Shown here piece after piece: positions 11,814 to 22,399 of a stretch of 64,000 bases of DNA. The translations under genes were made by a program, and so were the position numbers. Below the pieces are notes generated by a model that saw only the letters and a program-made list of their open reading frames with translations, was not told the DNA's origin and made no database searches. The stretch comes from Proteles cristata cristata (taxonomy: Eukaryota; Chordata; Mammalia; Carnivora; Hyaenidae). The stretch's first letter is position 1, and the number at the start of each line of letters is the position of its first letter. The stretch lies in contig JAESUZ010000420.1 in assembly GCA_017311185.1 (NCBI GenBank), positions 682,001-746,000 on the forward strand. The letters are read 5' to 3'.

Positions 11814-12041
11814 GCACTCGTCATCTTCTTCGTGGTCTCAGGATTTCACAAACGTCAGGGAAGGAGGCTGCCTTTCGGGAACTTTGGCTCTCTGCTCCGA
11901 AAACACTTTGAAGACCGAGAAAACAAAGGCCTGGCTACCTTCCCAGACAAGGGGATGTTCAGATTCCAAAGCACAAAATACACCTTTGAGTTTGTAATTC
12001 GCACACTCATTAATATTTCAATAAATCACCCTGCCACAGTG
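11814..12041 (+). CDS. Candidate internal coding exon, 76 codons, unknown protein
   Basis: This is the only stretch that looks like a protein exon. A long pyrimidine tract (about 11768-11811) leads to an AG at 11812-11813. The stretch ends before GTGAGT at 12042-12047. It is exactly 228 nt, open in one frame, and both ends fall on codon boundaries (phase 0-0). The peptide starts ALVIFFVVSGFHKRQ, then has a charged middle (LLRKHFEDRENKG) and an aromatic/hydrophobic end (KYTFEFVIRTLINISINHP). I do not recognise the family and will not assign one. No repeat overlaps it. I found no confident partner exon in the window, so it could be a lone exon of a larger gene, a decayed exon or chance. Conservation across mammals would decide. 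Confidence 0.4.
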
Positions 12042-12414
12042 GTGAGTGGGAATAGCGTGTATGTATGTGGCTGCATCAGTCCATTTTGGGTGTGACTCCC
12101 CAGGGCTTCTGTGGCTACAGGGAGCCAGTCCTCGAATCCCCTTGGCTCTGTCAGTCAGGAGATCTCTGCTGATGAAGGAAACTTGCAAACACAGCAAGTG
12201 CAAACCTTCACTTGTGAACCAACTCTATGGAATGTTCCAGAATCTTTCTCTTAGCATTAAATTGGCATTTCATCAGAACATCTCTTACTAACCAGAATTG
12301 TTCTTATTCAAAGGCAACACAGTCTAATTCTTTCTGCAAAACAGGCCAGATTACACTAACAAATCTCTTTAGAGGGAAGATTTATCCTAATTTCGATGTC
12401 ATTAGTCAGTCTGG

Positions 12415-12700
12415 CCTGAATAAACATTTACTGAGTGTCTAGTGGGTGCCAGGTGCTAAGGACTCAAGGAGAGAAAGATCCTCAAGGAACTCAGGGAAAT
12501 GGCAACAAACTTTTATAATATGAGGTGATAAAATATGAATAAAAGGCTCTAAAAGCATGGCGGAGAAGCCAATAGAAAATTCATAGAAGAAATGACATTT
12601 GATCTGGGTTGTGAAGGACACATGAATATTTTTCAGGAGGAGAGAGAGGGCATTCCAGAAGAGGGACAGCAGGGGCGAAGGGACAAGGATAGAACGTTGC
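12415..12700 (+). repeat. Ancient mammalian repeat fragment, family unassigned
   Basis: It follows the pattern tttactgagtgtct, gtgccaggtgctaaggactc, then a late gggcattccagaagagggac block. It appears related to pieces near 5385, 18325 and 30125. Confidence 0.5.
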
Positions 12701-12718
12701 ATACTCCCACGTAGCGGG

Positions 12719-12750
12719 GTGTGTGTGTGTGCGTGTGTGTGTGTGTGTGC
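12719..12750. repeat. (GT)n microsatellite
   Basis: GT units with one GC interruption, followed by alternating GC/CA bases to about 12770. The alternating purine-pyrimidine run could adopt Z-DNA. Confidence 0.93.
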
Positions 12751-12844
12751 CCGTGCACGCATGCACACTAGTGCATGTATGGGAAACAGGGAGTAGGACC
12801 TGGTTGGAGTTGAGTTTGAGGAGAGCAGGAAATATGTTTCTTTT

Positions 12845-13065
12845 TTTTTTCTTTTAATGTTTTATTTATTTCTAGGAGAGAGAGAGAGAGAGAGAGCGTG
12901 AGCAGGGGAGGGTCAGAGAGAGAGGGAGTCACAGACTGAAACAGGCTCCAGGCTCTGAGCTGGCAGTCAGCACAGAGCCCGATGCGGGGCTCGAACCCAT
13001 GAACCGCGAGATCATGACCTAAGCGAAAGTCGGACGCTTAACCGACTAAGCCACCCAGGCGCCCC
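12845..13065 (-). mobile_element. Can-SINE, young subfamily
   Basis: Reversed SINE with the young diagnostic bases (cctaagcgaaag, actaagccacc, gctggcagtc, tttctagga). A short atgtttcttt duplication is seen at both edges. Confidence 0.94.
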
Positions 13066-13501
13066 AATATAAGATGTTTCTTTAAATCTAACTTAGTTTT
13101 ATGACTAACATGTAAATCTCTTGCATAGCCTCTTAAATACTACTAGTACTGCTTATGTTACTACTACCACGGAGATACTATTTGTTGCACTATTCCTAGG
13201 ACAGGAGTTAAATGTATTTGGGGATTGTCTCCTTTCATTTTCTTTTCTCTGTGAGTAGATTCTTCTATTATCCTCATTTACAAATGTTCTCCATTTTCTC
13301 ACATTTCACTCCGTGTTCTTGCAAATATTCCAGGTACCTAAGAGATTCACAGGGTTCTGTGTGACTCGCTTATTTCTTCAGAGGCATATAGTTAAAGAAG
13401 ATATTTTTTTTTAAAGAAGGTCAAAAGCTCTGTTTTGAGGCCAACTGAAGTCACGTGGCACAGTGTCCACTGAAATCTGTGGCTATACTCCTGGATGGTT
13501 T

Positions 13502-13717
13502 TTTATTTGTTTTTTAATGTTGATTTGTTTTTGAGAGAGAGAGACAGCACAAGCTAGGGAGGGGCAGAGAGAGAGAGAGGGAGACACAGAATCCGAAGCA
13601 GGCTCCAGGCTCTGAGCTGTCAGCACAGAGCCTGAAGCGGGGCTGGAACTCACCAACCATGAGATCACGTCCTGAGCCGAAGTCGGACGCTTCATGGACT
13701 GAGCCACCCAAGTGCCC
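13502..13717 (-). mobile_element. Can-SINE
   Basis: Reversed SINE. An imperfect TSD runs ctatactcctggatggttt at 13483-13501 and ctatactactgaatgttt at 13718-13735. Confidence 0.93.
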
Positions 13718-13735
13718 CTATACTACTGAATGTTT

Positions 13736-14683
13736 TGACCTCCCCATGTTGACCCCTTGGTTTTGGCTTTAAGGACGCTTGCTCCTGCTCTCTGGCCCTG
13801 AAACTGTTTTTAATCCAAGACTTTTATTTATAATTATATCAACTCAGATGGACTTTCTATCCAGAAAGTGTTTTCTGGAGTGAATTCCATTAACATCAAT
13901 TTAATTCCTTATCAGTTTTTTCCAAAGCACAATTAGATCATCTCCAAAAATGTTAATTCTACTGAAATATTTTTCATCTTCATTTTCAACACTTTTCCAT
14001 TTAAAATTAGAAAAATGTTTGATGTGTTGATTAGGTACTGTCTCTATTGGATTTTATCAAGTCCATTTTATTTTTCAGGGTCAAAATTTGCAGATGTAAA
14101 TACTTTTAAAAATAAAGTTTGATCCTCCTGTCAATTTGTACTCAATAACAAGGTTTGTTCTATGTAATTTTAGCTGTTATGAGTTTTACTGTGCATTGGT
14201 TATTTATACCAATCAGTTATCAGCCCGTCACAAATTGAATTACAATAGTAATACTTTGTATTTGTTTCTTATTCATGGGAAATTGTGAACATTTTTGTAT
14301 GCATGTGTGTGTGAGAAGAAAGATAAAAAAGAGAGAAGGGAAGACAGATTGATTGAGAGAGAAGAATATTGTTTGCAAAGCTCTCAAATGTATGTCAGAG
14401 TTTTAAGTGCTCACGGGGTCAAACTGTCAGGATATGACAGCAGTGTTTGTCATTGATCAGTGTTAGTTGTCCTGGGCAGAGGCAGGGTCTGAGTCCCTCA
14501 TTAGCCTTAGGGAGTAGTCTGGAGCCTTCGGAGGGGTCTGAAGCCAACGAGAGTATCAAGAAAGCTTCATCCAAGATACCGATTGACAGTTAGGTCTCTC
14601 CAGATACACCATAGAAACAGAGATTTCTAAATAGCACCAGAACATTTCTGTTCACATAACTTTGCAGTTCAGGGTCTTGGACT
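13736..14683. other. No gene seen; AT-rich unassigned sequence
   Basis: No recognisable family and no long frame. A purine-rich stretch with a short GT run lies near 14300-14370. Confidence 0.45.
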
Positions 14684-14914
14684 CTTTTTTTTAATTAAAA
14701 AAATTTTTAAATGTTTAATTTATTTCTGAGAGAGAGACAGAATGAACAGGGGAGGGTCAGAGAGAGAGAGACACACACAGAATCTGAAACAGCCTCCAGG
14801 CTCCAAGCTAGCTGCCAGCACAGAGCCCGACGCGGAGCTTGAACCCTCAAACCGTGAGATCATGACCGGAGCCGAAGTCGGACGCTTATCCGACTGAGCC
14901 ACCCAGGTGACTCC
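14684..14914 (-). mobile_element. Can-SINE
   Basis: Reversed SINE with all blocks present and a T-rich edge at 14684-14720. Its TSD is not convincing. Confidence 0.92.
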
Positions 14915-15044
14915 AATCCATTTCTTATTATGTTCAACTTTTTTTTTTTAGCGTAAATATTAGATCCTTCAGATTTGGTTGGTGTCCACCCTCAAGCCTC
15001 CATGCCAATGCACACTTCACTCAGGCCACTCGCAAAGTTTACTT

Positions 15045-15160
15045 TTGGTGCCTCCCTGTCAGTTTTGCCTGGAATTCTATTTCCTGCCCTTCTCCCTGGA
15101 AGACTCCTATATATCCTTCTAAGCCCTTCCCAAAGGGGCCCTCCCTTCCTGAATTGGAAA
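15045..15160 (+). mobile_element. Probable LINE-2 fragment
   Basis: It resembles the L2 block with gcctggaattctatttcctg, atatccttctaagccctt and ccctcccttcctgaat. The match is weak and recalled from pattern. Confidence 0.45.
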
Positions 15161-15944
15161 GGGGGGACTGTTTTGGATGTGGAGCACATGGGAATGACTG
15201 GGGCAAACTGTGTGTAAGGGGCAGACAGAGGTAATCGGGGACCGAGAGGGTCTAAGAGAGGCAAGCAATTGGGAAGGACTGAGGAAATAGGGAGGTCTAG
15301 AAGGACCCGGGGCGGCATGGGCTCAGACTCAGAGAACCTATAGACCATGTGGGGAGTTGGATATGATTAGAGGTAAGTGGAGGGCGGTAGAGGTCAGGGT
15401 TGGGGATGGTCACTTGTGTACCCCTTGTTCTCTACAGCACCCCGTGAAGACCCCAATACAGCACTGAATACATTGGGTACTGAATGCCATGCCTCTTGCT
15501 CCCTGCTGTCTGTGAGCTTTTCTCGCAGTCCTGGGACATGGAGCCTGAGGAGTACGAAATGGTTAAGCCTCCATTCCCTTGGGAGAAACTCTTCAGTAAA
15601 GAGTGAGATGATAAGCAGGGCCTCTCCATTCTCTTCAGGACATACCTGCTCGTCTTTCTCCGGGACCGCCTCTACCACATCACTAACCCATGCTGCACAA
15701 GAACCACTGATTCTGATTCGAATTTCTCCCCATGGTCTCCCCCATGGCCTCTGTTCAGGGAATGTGTGACTCCCATGAGGAGGACCCAGGTTGGGAGACT
15801 GGAGGTCTTTTGATATCCTGAGCTGGAGGTGGAGATTGTTCTCTAAGAGTTCGTTTGCTAAGAGTTATGAACTGGGATAAAAGAAAACCATAAGGTAAAT
15901 TCACCTAATAGGGACATCTGGAGACCAAAGTGTCTGTGATCGTC
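15160..15944. other. No confident gene; unassigned sequence
   Basis: A 130-codon frame (15377-15769) follows an acceptor-like ttgttctctacag ending at 15436. No matching donor, domain or composition supports an exon. Confidence 0.4.
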
Positions 15945-16080
15945 CTGAACTGCTGGTGTGTGAACTTGTGTGACCTCAGGTAAACTACTTTATCTCTCTG
16001 AGCCTGAGTTTCGACATCTGCAAAATGGAGATCAAATAGCTATCTTTTAGGGATGTTGTTATAAGTAAATATGTTACGCT
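15945..16080 (+). mobile_element. MIR SINE
   Basis: MIR core order is visible: tgtgtgacctcaggtaaact, tctctctgagcctgagttt and catctgcaaaatggagatca, then a decayed 3' section. Confidence 0.85.
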
Positions 16081-16094
16081 ACCTTTCGTGTTTA

Positions 16095-16545
16095 TTTTTT
16101 CCATTTAGATTTTAATTCCGTTTCAATTGATTTTTGTGTCTGGTGTAAGGTTGGAATTTAACTTATTTTTTCCCCGAATGAATAGACCATCGTACCATAA
16201 TACTATTTATTGACTCATCCCCTCTTGCTTTCATCAATGTGAAATTCCATCTTTATCATACACTGAATTCTGATCTGTTTATTTCTGGACACTCAGATTG
16301 TGTCCTGTTAATGCACTGGCCTATTCCTGGACTAATATCACACTGTTTTATTATTGTAGCTTCACAATTTGTTGTGATATGTGGTCCCTTATCCTTATTC
16401 TCCGTTGCAAGATTTTCTTAGCTGTTCTTAGGCATGCTGGTTTTTCCCCCCAGAAGAAAGTTCTTTTCAAGTTACTAAGTGCCAAAACGGATTGGAACTC
16501 AATTCTAACTGGGTTCAAATTCATAGGGATTCAGGGAATGTCTTA
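16095..16545 (-). mobile_element. Old L1M, ORF2 region (part 1)
   Basis: The plus strand reads like reversed L1 ORF2, with ggtgtaaggttggaattta, gttttattattgtagcttca and ttcaaattcatagggattca. It resumes after the LTR at 16885. Confidence 0.75.
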
Positions 16546-16882
16546 GTGACCTTGAGCTGCTATAAGAAAATACCTTAGGTTGGGTGACTTAAACAATGGA
16601 AATCTGTGTTTGATAGGCGTGGAGCCTGGAGGTCCAACAAGGTCAAGTCCTGGTGAGAACCCCCTTTCCAGCTTGTAGTTGTCCATTTTCTTGCTGAATC
16701 CTCGCATGGGGAAGAGACACAGAAAGCTCTTATGTCTCTTCTACTCTTCTCAAGGGCGTTAATTCCATCAAGAGGACTCCATCCTTATGACATCACCTAA
16801 AGACCCCATGCCAAATGCCGTCCCATTGGGGATTAGGGCTTCAGTGTATGAATTTGGGGGGCACAAGTGTTCACTCCCTAGC
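16546..16882 (-). mobile_element. MLT1-like MaLR LTR inserted in L1M
   Basis: About 335 bp that reads, reversed, like an MLT1-type LTR: gctgctataagaaaatacct, the gtggagcctggaggtccaa block and gaatttggggggcacaagt. The flanking L1M is continuous across it, so it is an insertion. The subfamily is uncertain. Confidence 0.65.
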
Positions 16883-16884
16883 GG

Positions 16885-17075
16885 GGAAGGGATGGCATCT
16901 CTTTAATATAGTGACTTCTAATTAGGAGAACAGCATGTATTTCAATTTACTTAGGTTTTCTTTTTTTGCCTTTTGGTATTTTCATTATATAGTTCTTTCA
17001 CACTTATGATGAAAACCTTTTCTTGGGCAACATATATTGTGAGTGGTATCTCTTTCATTTTTCTTTCCAACGAGA
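16885..17075 (-). mobile_element. Old L1M, ORF2 region (part 2)
   Basis: Continuation of the L1M interrupted by the LTR. It includes gcatctctttaatatagtga and ttttcattatatagttcttt. Confidence 0.65.
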
Positions 17076-17079
17076 TTCT

Positions 17080-18300
17080 AATCGCATTCATGCTCATGTA
17101 AAGCAATCGAATACACACACTGTTAGTCACATTCCCTCTTCATCCACCACACTCAGGTCACGGGGTTATTGTAGGGGCAGCCATGTGAGGATGACCTGAC
17201 CCTGTTTCCTGGAGCGTTTAATTAGGCTGGTGGAAGATGGCCCGGCGTGACCTCTTTGGGGGACTGGCAGCATCATGTAGGCATCTGGACTTTTCTAACA
17301 TCAGGGTCCCAGAAAGCAAGGTTCAGTTATGGACATGGAACCAGGGAAAAATGAAGCTTTTAATCCCAGGTAAATTAGGGTGACCTGTTGAATAAATGAA
17401 TCTTGCTGCATCAAAGAGGCCAGGTTAGCAGAAAACTTCAACTCAGCAACAGCATCAAGCGCACAAAAGCAGCTCGGTGTGGACTGGACCACAGAAAGAC
17501 TTTCCATGGCAGCACTACGGGGTGGGGGGTTGGGGGTGGAGGAGGGGCGGGTGCCTGCAGTTGTGCATTTCTGGGCCGTTAAGGTGACCAGTCAGTTTGG
17601 ACAGCACCGGGGGGTAAGGAAGTAACACCGGCAAGATTAGAACTAACATTGGCCTAACTTCCAGGACTGGGTTCTTTCTTCTGCCTCTGGGGGCTCCCCA
17701 GACACGGCTGTCTGCTCTGTCCCTTAAACACTTTTATCTTCTTTTCCCTGAGTGCCTTCCTCCACTTCATGTCTTCCACACACCCCTACCTTCTCCTTCC
17801 AGCCTCCACCCAGCCCTCCGCTCTGTCGTTCTTGATTTTGGTGGTGTTGGCTGACCATGAGGCTACCGAGTGTGCTGGAGTGGGGGACAGTCCACAAGGC
17901 TGAGGAGGAATGATTTCCTCCTCTGTCTCACTCCCTCTTCTCGCAGCATAAAAGCTTCAAGCCATCTGCAACATCAGATTGTTCCATAAATGACACATAA
18001 CATGAAAATAGGCTTCCTAACCCGGAATAGCAAATAAGCACATTCCCTCTCCTCTCCTGCAATGTCCTGTGTGAGCCGAGTCCTTTTATCTAAATTCAAG
18101 CAGATGGTGCAATTTTCCTGTCCTTCCTCATGTCCGCAGCTCAGTCCTGGGGATGAGGGTCCTGTCATTTTGGCTGGGCCCTTTGCTTCAACTTGTAATT
18201 GTTGAGGTTAGCTTGACAGTTGATGGAACATCTGTAATTAATACGTCACTCGGATGGCAGAAAGGAAAAGGGACGTGGAAGGACCTTTTTATTGAGATGG
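17080..18300. other. Apparently repeat-free sequence; no gene seen
   Basis: About 1.2 kb without a recognised transposon, unusual for this window. It contains the G-rich run at 17519-17551. The frames at 17301-17507 and 17974-18168 carry no domain or splice support. Confidence 0.45.
17519..17551 (+). other. G-quadruplex-capable G-rich run
   Basis: Runs of 4, 6, 5, 4 and 3 guanines are separated by loops of at most seven bases, apart from scattered GG. This satisfies the usual G4 pattern on the plus strand. Confidence 0.65.
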
Positions 18301-18324
18301 AAATTCTATGATCAGTTTAAGCAC

Positions 18325-18500
18325 CCTTTGGACACCTACTGTGTGCCAATGACTGCTTAGGATTGGGGCCACAGAGTTTAGCAAATGATCCTCAGCTTCA
18401 GGGACACAGCCTCCGCAGAGACGGCAATTGTCAGCAAAGGACAATGCGACGTGGTAAGTGTGATAAGGAAAATGTTCACAGAATGCTCTGGCGCTAGGTT
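18325..18500 (+). repeat. Ancient mammalian repeat fragment, family unassigned
   Basis: It contains acctactgtgtgccaatga, a degraded ggggccacagagtttagca block and gtgataaggaaaatgttcac. It is related to the pieces near 5385, 12415 and 30125. Confidence 0.5.
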
Positions 18501-18589
18501 GGAGCTAGACAGAGAAAACATATTTGTAATACATGTGACGGATAAAACTGTACAATGAGCTGTCACAAACTGATGAGCAACATACTAAC

Positions 18590-19139
18590 ACCCAACAGGA
18601 AAAATGGAAAAAGGCATGAATGGGATCATCCAAGTGGCCAATAGATACGTATTAATCAAAAGAAAATACTATTTTACCCCTGGCAGCCTGGCAAAAATTA
18701 AAAATGAGGGGAAATGCCTGGAGCTGGAAAGGATGCTGGAAGAAACACGTAATCTCATCTATCATTGGTAGAAATGTGAATCATCAGAGTCATTCGGGGA
18801 CCATAGGGGAGCTGTATTTATTCAGCTTAGGAATACACATATTGTTTGTTTTGATCTGCCCTACTTCTGGTAATGTGGCCTACATCAATAAAATTACTTG
18901 TTGAGGCAATAAAATTAAAAACAACTTAATTAAGTGTGGCCCTTCCATATTATGGAATATTAAGTAGCTAATAAAAAGTATGAGTTAGATCTATGACTAT
19001 TGACCATTGACCTGCAAGGATGCTCATTATGTATTATTAATGAAAATAACAAGTTGCATAGAAGCTTATATAACATGATTTTGTTCTGGCAAAAACCATG
19101 AGGAAAACTCAGTGTGTGTGTGTGTGTGTGTGTGCGTGC

Positions 19140-19174
<35 letters not shown>

Positions 19175-19340
19175 TAATTGTTTAAATAAGTGTGGAAAAA
19201 AGTGGAAGGAGACACTCCAGCTTGTTAACACTTATATTCTTAGTGGGAAAGAAGGTAGGAAAGGAGAGAAGAGTGACTATTTTTTCTTTGCAAACTTTTC
19301 TTCCCCCCTAAAAACTAGTTTTAGATTTTTTTCTGCTTTG
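18590..19340 (+). mobile_element. Old L1M/HAL1-like 3' end with internal (TG)n
   Basis: It follows the end of L1 ORF2 in order: ggccaatagatacg, ggcaaaaattaaaaatgagg, tggtagaaatgtgaa and attatggaatattaagtag. The 3' UTR holds a TG/TGCG microsatellite at 19112-19171. Frames are fully decayed. Confidence 0.75.
19112..19171. repeat. (TG)n microsatellite with CG-containing middle
   Basis: About 30 TG units with a GTGC-type block in the middle. Length variation and Z-DNA formation are plausible. Confidence 0.95.
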
Positions 19341-19408
19341 GAGAAGATGGAGTAGATGTCCTTTTTCTTATTCTTCCTGCTAAGTAAAACCAAAACTCCT
19401 GGGCACTG

Positions 19409-19613
19409 GGGCGCCTGGGTGGCTTAGTCGGTTAAGCATCTGACTTTCACTTAGGTCATGATCTCGCGGTTCGTGGGTTCGAGCCCCGCGTCGGGCTCTG
19501 TGCTGACTGCCAGCTCGGAGCCTGGAGCCTGTTTCAGTCTGTGTCTCCCTCTCTCTCTGACCCTCTCCTGCTCACGCTGTCTCTCTCTCTCTCCTAGGGA
19601 AAAAAAAAAAACA
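19409..19613 (+). mobile_element. Can-SINE, young subfamily
   Basis: Full SINE with the diagnostic ggcttag, cacttagg, gactgccagctc and ctcctagg bases. The TSD aactcctgggcactg ends at 19408 and aactcctggacactg ends at 19630, with one mismatch. Confidence 0.95.
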
Positions 19614-19865
19614 ACAACTCCTGGACACTGCACATAAAACAAATATAAGAAGAGTCTGAAAGGTGGAGAGAAGAAGGCAGACAGGCTAGGGACCAAGGAA
19701 CAACATGTTGGTGAACTCATTTGGTTTCATCTTCACCTCACATTCTGGACTTGGAGCTGAGGAAGCCGGCCAGTAATGGACAAGCCAGAATGCAAACAGA
19801 GCAGACGAAGACGCACCCCCATGAAAGCCTGATCTCACTAGCCAAAGCACCAGGAAAAGGGCAAC

Positions 19866-20043
19866 CTTTGAGAGAGTGTGAGTGGGGGAGGGGCAGAGAG
19901 AGAGGGAGACACAGAATCCAAAGCAGGCTTCAGGCTCTGAGCTGTCGGCACAGAGCCCGACGCGGGGCTCGAACTCACAGATGGTGAGATCATGACCTGA
20001 GCTGAAGTCAGACACTTAACCAACTGAGCCACCCAGGTGCCCC
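19866..20043 (-). mobile_element. Can-SINE lacking its A-rich tail
   Basis: The reversed head is intact to gtgcccc at 20042, but the element stops at tttgagagagtgtgag without the expected T-rich tail. The flank at 19740-19860 is unrelated. A deletion or rearrangement removed the 3' end. Confidence 0.88.
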
Positions 20044-20289
20044 AGTCTTTTTATGATTAATTCATGTGAAGAGAAGGGATGTATGCATTAAGCAGTTCTA
20101 CACAGTGTGATGGTTATCTTGAGAAAATGCAATTGAGTTGCACGTCCGGCATTGAATGGATTTTTCAAAATGTAGAATGATGCCATTCGTCTACTAAATT
20201 TTTGTTTTGGAAAATATAGTGATTTTTAATGATACAGATTACCTGAAAGAATGACTGACTTGCTACGGTTCTTTGGATTTGGGTTTTGG

Positions 20290-21060
20290 CTGAAACTTTC
20301 TCGAGAATGAATGGAGTGAGCCTATCCCTCTAAGGGGAACAACTGGTAGTATTTGTTGTAGCCAATAAAGTACATCCCCCAGGAGAAAATTAGAGTCTGA
20401 AAAACTTGTATCTGCTGCCACGATCTTGACAGTTTTCCAGGTCTTGGAGATGTTTCTGATGAAATTGGTGATATTAATTGATGCGATTTTTTAAAAATGT
20501 ATAACGAAATGTGCCAACATATGGAAGATCTGTGTAAGTCAGGGAACGAATATTTTCTAAACGATCTGTGCACGATGTTGCAAAATCATGCAGGCAAAAG
20601 ATCCATCAAACTGTATGATTGACCAATGTATTTTTAATGTAGCAGAGTATGAAAAGTTCATTGATAGGACCTCGTATTCTACATTGCAAATAACCTTTAG
20701 GAAAATAAGCACTTGTCAAACTTTGGAATAGTGTCAAAAAAGGATATCCACAATTATCCGAAAACATTATTACAATGTTTTCTTGTTTCAATTCTTCTCT
20801 TTACAATCACACATCTGTGAAGGCTAGGTGTTCTTCATCTCCTTCAACCAAAACAACATATCACAATAGATTGAAAGCAAAAGAAGATAAGGGAATCCAG
20901 CTTTTTTTGTTTAAGTCATACGTTAAAATAGTTGCAAAAATATGTAAGGCAACAGCACTCATCACTGAATTTTTTTGTTTTGGAGCAAAACATTCTATTT
21001 ACTTATTTGTTTTCTTATTTTATTCTTCATAAAGATATATTATCATGTAATGAGTTATTT
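20290..21060 (+). pseudogene. Decayed hAT transposase (Buster/ZBED-like), C-terminal half
   Basis: The block follows a mammalian hAT DNA-transposon coding region. One stretch reads as a degraded gatgaaattggtgatatta plus aacgaaatgtgccaacatat section. Further on, 20775-21032 retains the hAT dimerisation-region signature TKTTYHNRLKAKEDKGIQL. hAT transposases cut and paste DNA with an RNase-H-fold core and dimerise through this C-terminal region. Here frameshifts and stops break the frame into pieces, for example at the tgtcaaaaaaggatatcc join, so no protein is made. The nearest domesticated relatives would be ZBED-type genes. The Buster/ZBED label is from recalled similarity. The element continues after two SINEs at 21500-21630. 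Confidence 0.65.
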
Positions 21061-21081
21061 TCATTTTTACTAGTTTTAAAA

Positions 21082-21282
21082 ATTTTTATGTCTATTTTTG
21101 AAGGAGAGAGACAGGGCGTGAGCAGAGGAGTGGCAGAGAGAGAGGGAGACACAGAATCCAAAATGGGATCCAGGCTCTGAGCTGTCAGTGCAGAGCCTGA
21201 TGCAGGGCTCAAACTCGTGAACCTGAGGTCATGACCTAAGCTGAAGTGGCTCGCTTAACTGACTGAGGCACCCAGACACCTC
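21082..21282 (-). mobile_element. Can-SINE inside the hAT 3' region
   Basis: Reversed SINE. A long TSD, with core ttttactagttttaaaa, lies at 21061-21081 and 21283-21304, differing by one T. Confidence 0.94.
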
Positions 21283-21304
21283 TCATTTTTTACTAGTTTT
21301 AAAA

Positions 21305-21500
21305 GCAATGTTTGTTTATTTATTTTGAGAGAGAGAGAGTGCACAAGCACATGTGTGCATGAGTGGGAGGAGGGTCAGAGGGAGAAGGAGAGAAAGAATC
21401 TCAGTATAGAGCCCCACCCGGAGCTCGAGCATTAGATCATGACCTGAACCAAGATCAAGAGTCAGATGCTTAACCAACTGAGCCACCCAGGCGCCCCCCC
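21305..21500 (-). mobile_element. Older Can-SINE type
   Basis: Reversed SINE with the older head order aagatcaagagtcagatgc and a short middle. It sits directly beside the previous SINE. Confidence 0.88.
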
Positions 21501-21630
21501 AACTACAAAAAACTTTCAACGTTTTCTGTTTTAATTTCTAATATGGTAAAAATTTGCTTGCCACAATCCATGCAAGCAGATTTCTTAGGACTGTGAAGTG
21601 ATCCTGAGATCAGAGTGTGAGAATATCAGG
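21501..21630 (+). mobile_element. hAT transposon, 3' non-coding end
   Basis: After the two SINEs the hAT resumes with cgttttctgttttaatttct and aatatggtaaaaatttg, then a gtgatcctgagatcagagtg block near its terminus. The terminal inverted repeat is too decayed to place. Confidence 0.6.
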
Positions 21631-21976
21631 TCAGGAGGTGTGGATGGCATAGCTACCAATATGGAAGCAGCTTGGAGAAGAGTCATCCAACTCACATTGG
21701 GTTGTACCATAAAGAAAACAAAACCCTCATTGCGGTAAGCCCCTGGGATTTGGAGTTTGTTATGTAACATAGCCTCACATAGCCTGCCTAACACACACGC
21801 TGGCATCTGTGTTTCAGGGACATCAACTTGACAGCAACATAAAGGGTTGGGTGGGCATGGGGATTCAGACTGAGGCTGCAAACACGGTCATAAATCCTGA
21901 GGTTGTTTCAGGGGATCTAGTTTGGGGTCCGAATGAGGCAATAGCGGAGAAGTAACAGAGAGGAAGGGACACATAT
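21631..21976. other. No gene seen; unassigned sequence
   Basis: A 98-codon minus-strand frame at 21585-21881 has no recognisable domain or splice support. Confidence 0.4.
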
Positions 21977-21993
21977 AAGATGTTTCAAAGCTG

Positions 21994-22214
21994 GGGGCGC
22001 CTGGGTGGCTTAGTCGGTTAAGCGTCCGACTTTCGCTTAGGTCATGATCTCGCGGTTCGTGGGTTCAAGCCCCGTGTCGGGCTCTGTGCTGACAGCCAGC
22101 TCAAAGCCTGGAGCCTGTTTCGGAGTCTGTGACTCCCTCTCTCTCTGACCCTCCCCTGCTCACGCTGTCTCTCTCTCTCTCCTAAAAATAAAATAAAAAC
22201 ATTTAAAAAAAAAA
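21994..22214 (+). mobile_element. Can-SINE, young subfamily
   Basis: Full SINE with a perfect 17-bp TSD, aagatgtttcaaagctg, at 21977-21993 and 22215-22231. It carries the ggcttag and tttcgcttagg diagnostic bases. Confidence 0.96.
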
Positions 22215-22399
22215 AAGATGTTTCAAAGCTGTATTTGGTTACCACTTACAGTGTGTAGAGGAAGAAGAAGAGACGTCCCAGAGAGGTTGGGTTTTGGTCC
22301 CTGGGGACATGATGAACTAATTTACAAGACCAGTAACTCAGTATGCCTAACAGAAATTTTTGTGTTTCAGAAGGAAAGGAATCGATGGGCTCCATTTTA

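Noticed and set aside
15377..15769. 130-codon plus-strand frame with an acceptor-like tract
   Set aside because: No matching donor, and a second frame is open on the opposite strand across the same bases. The peptide looks random.
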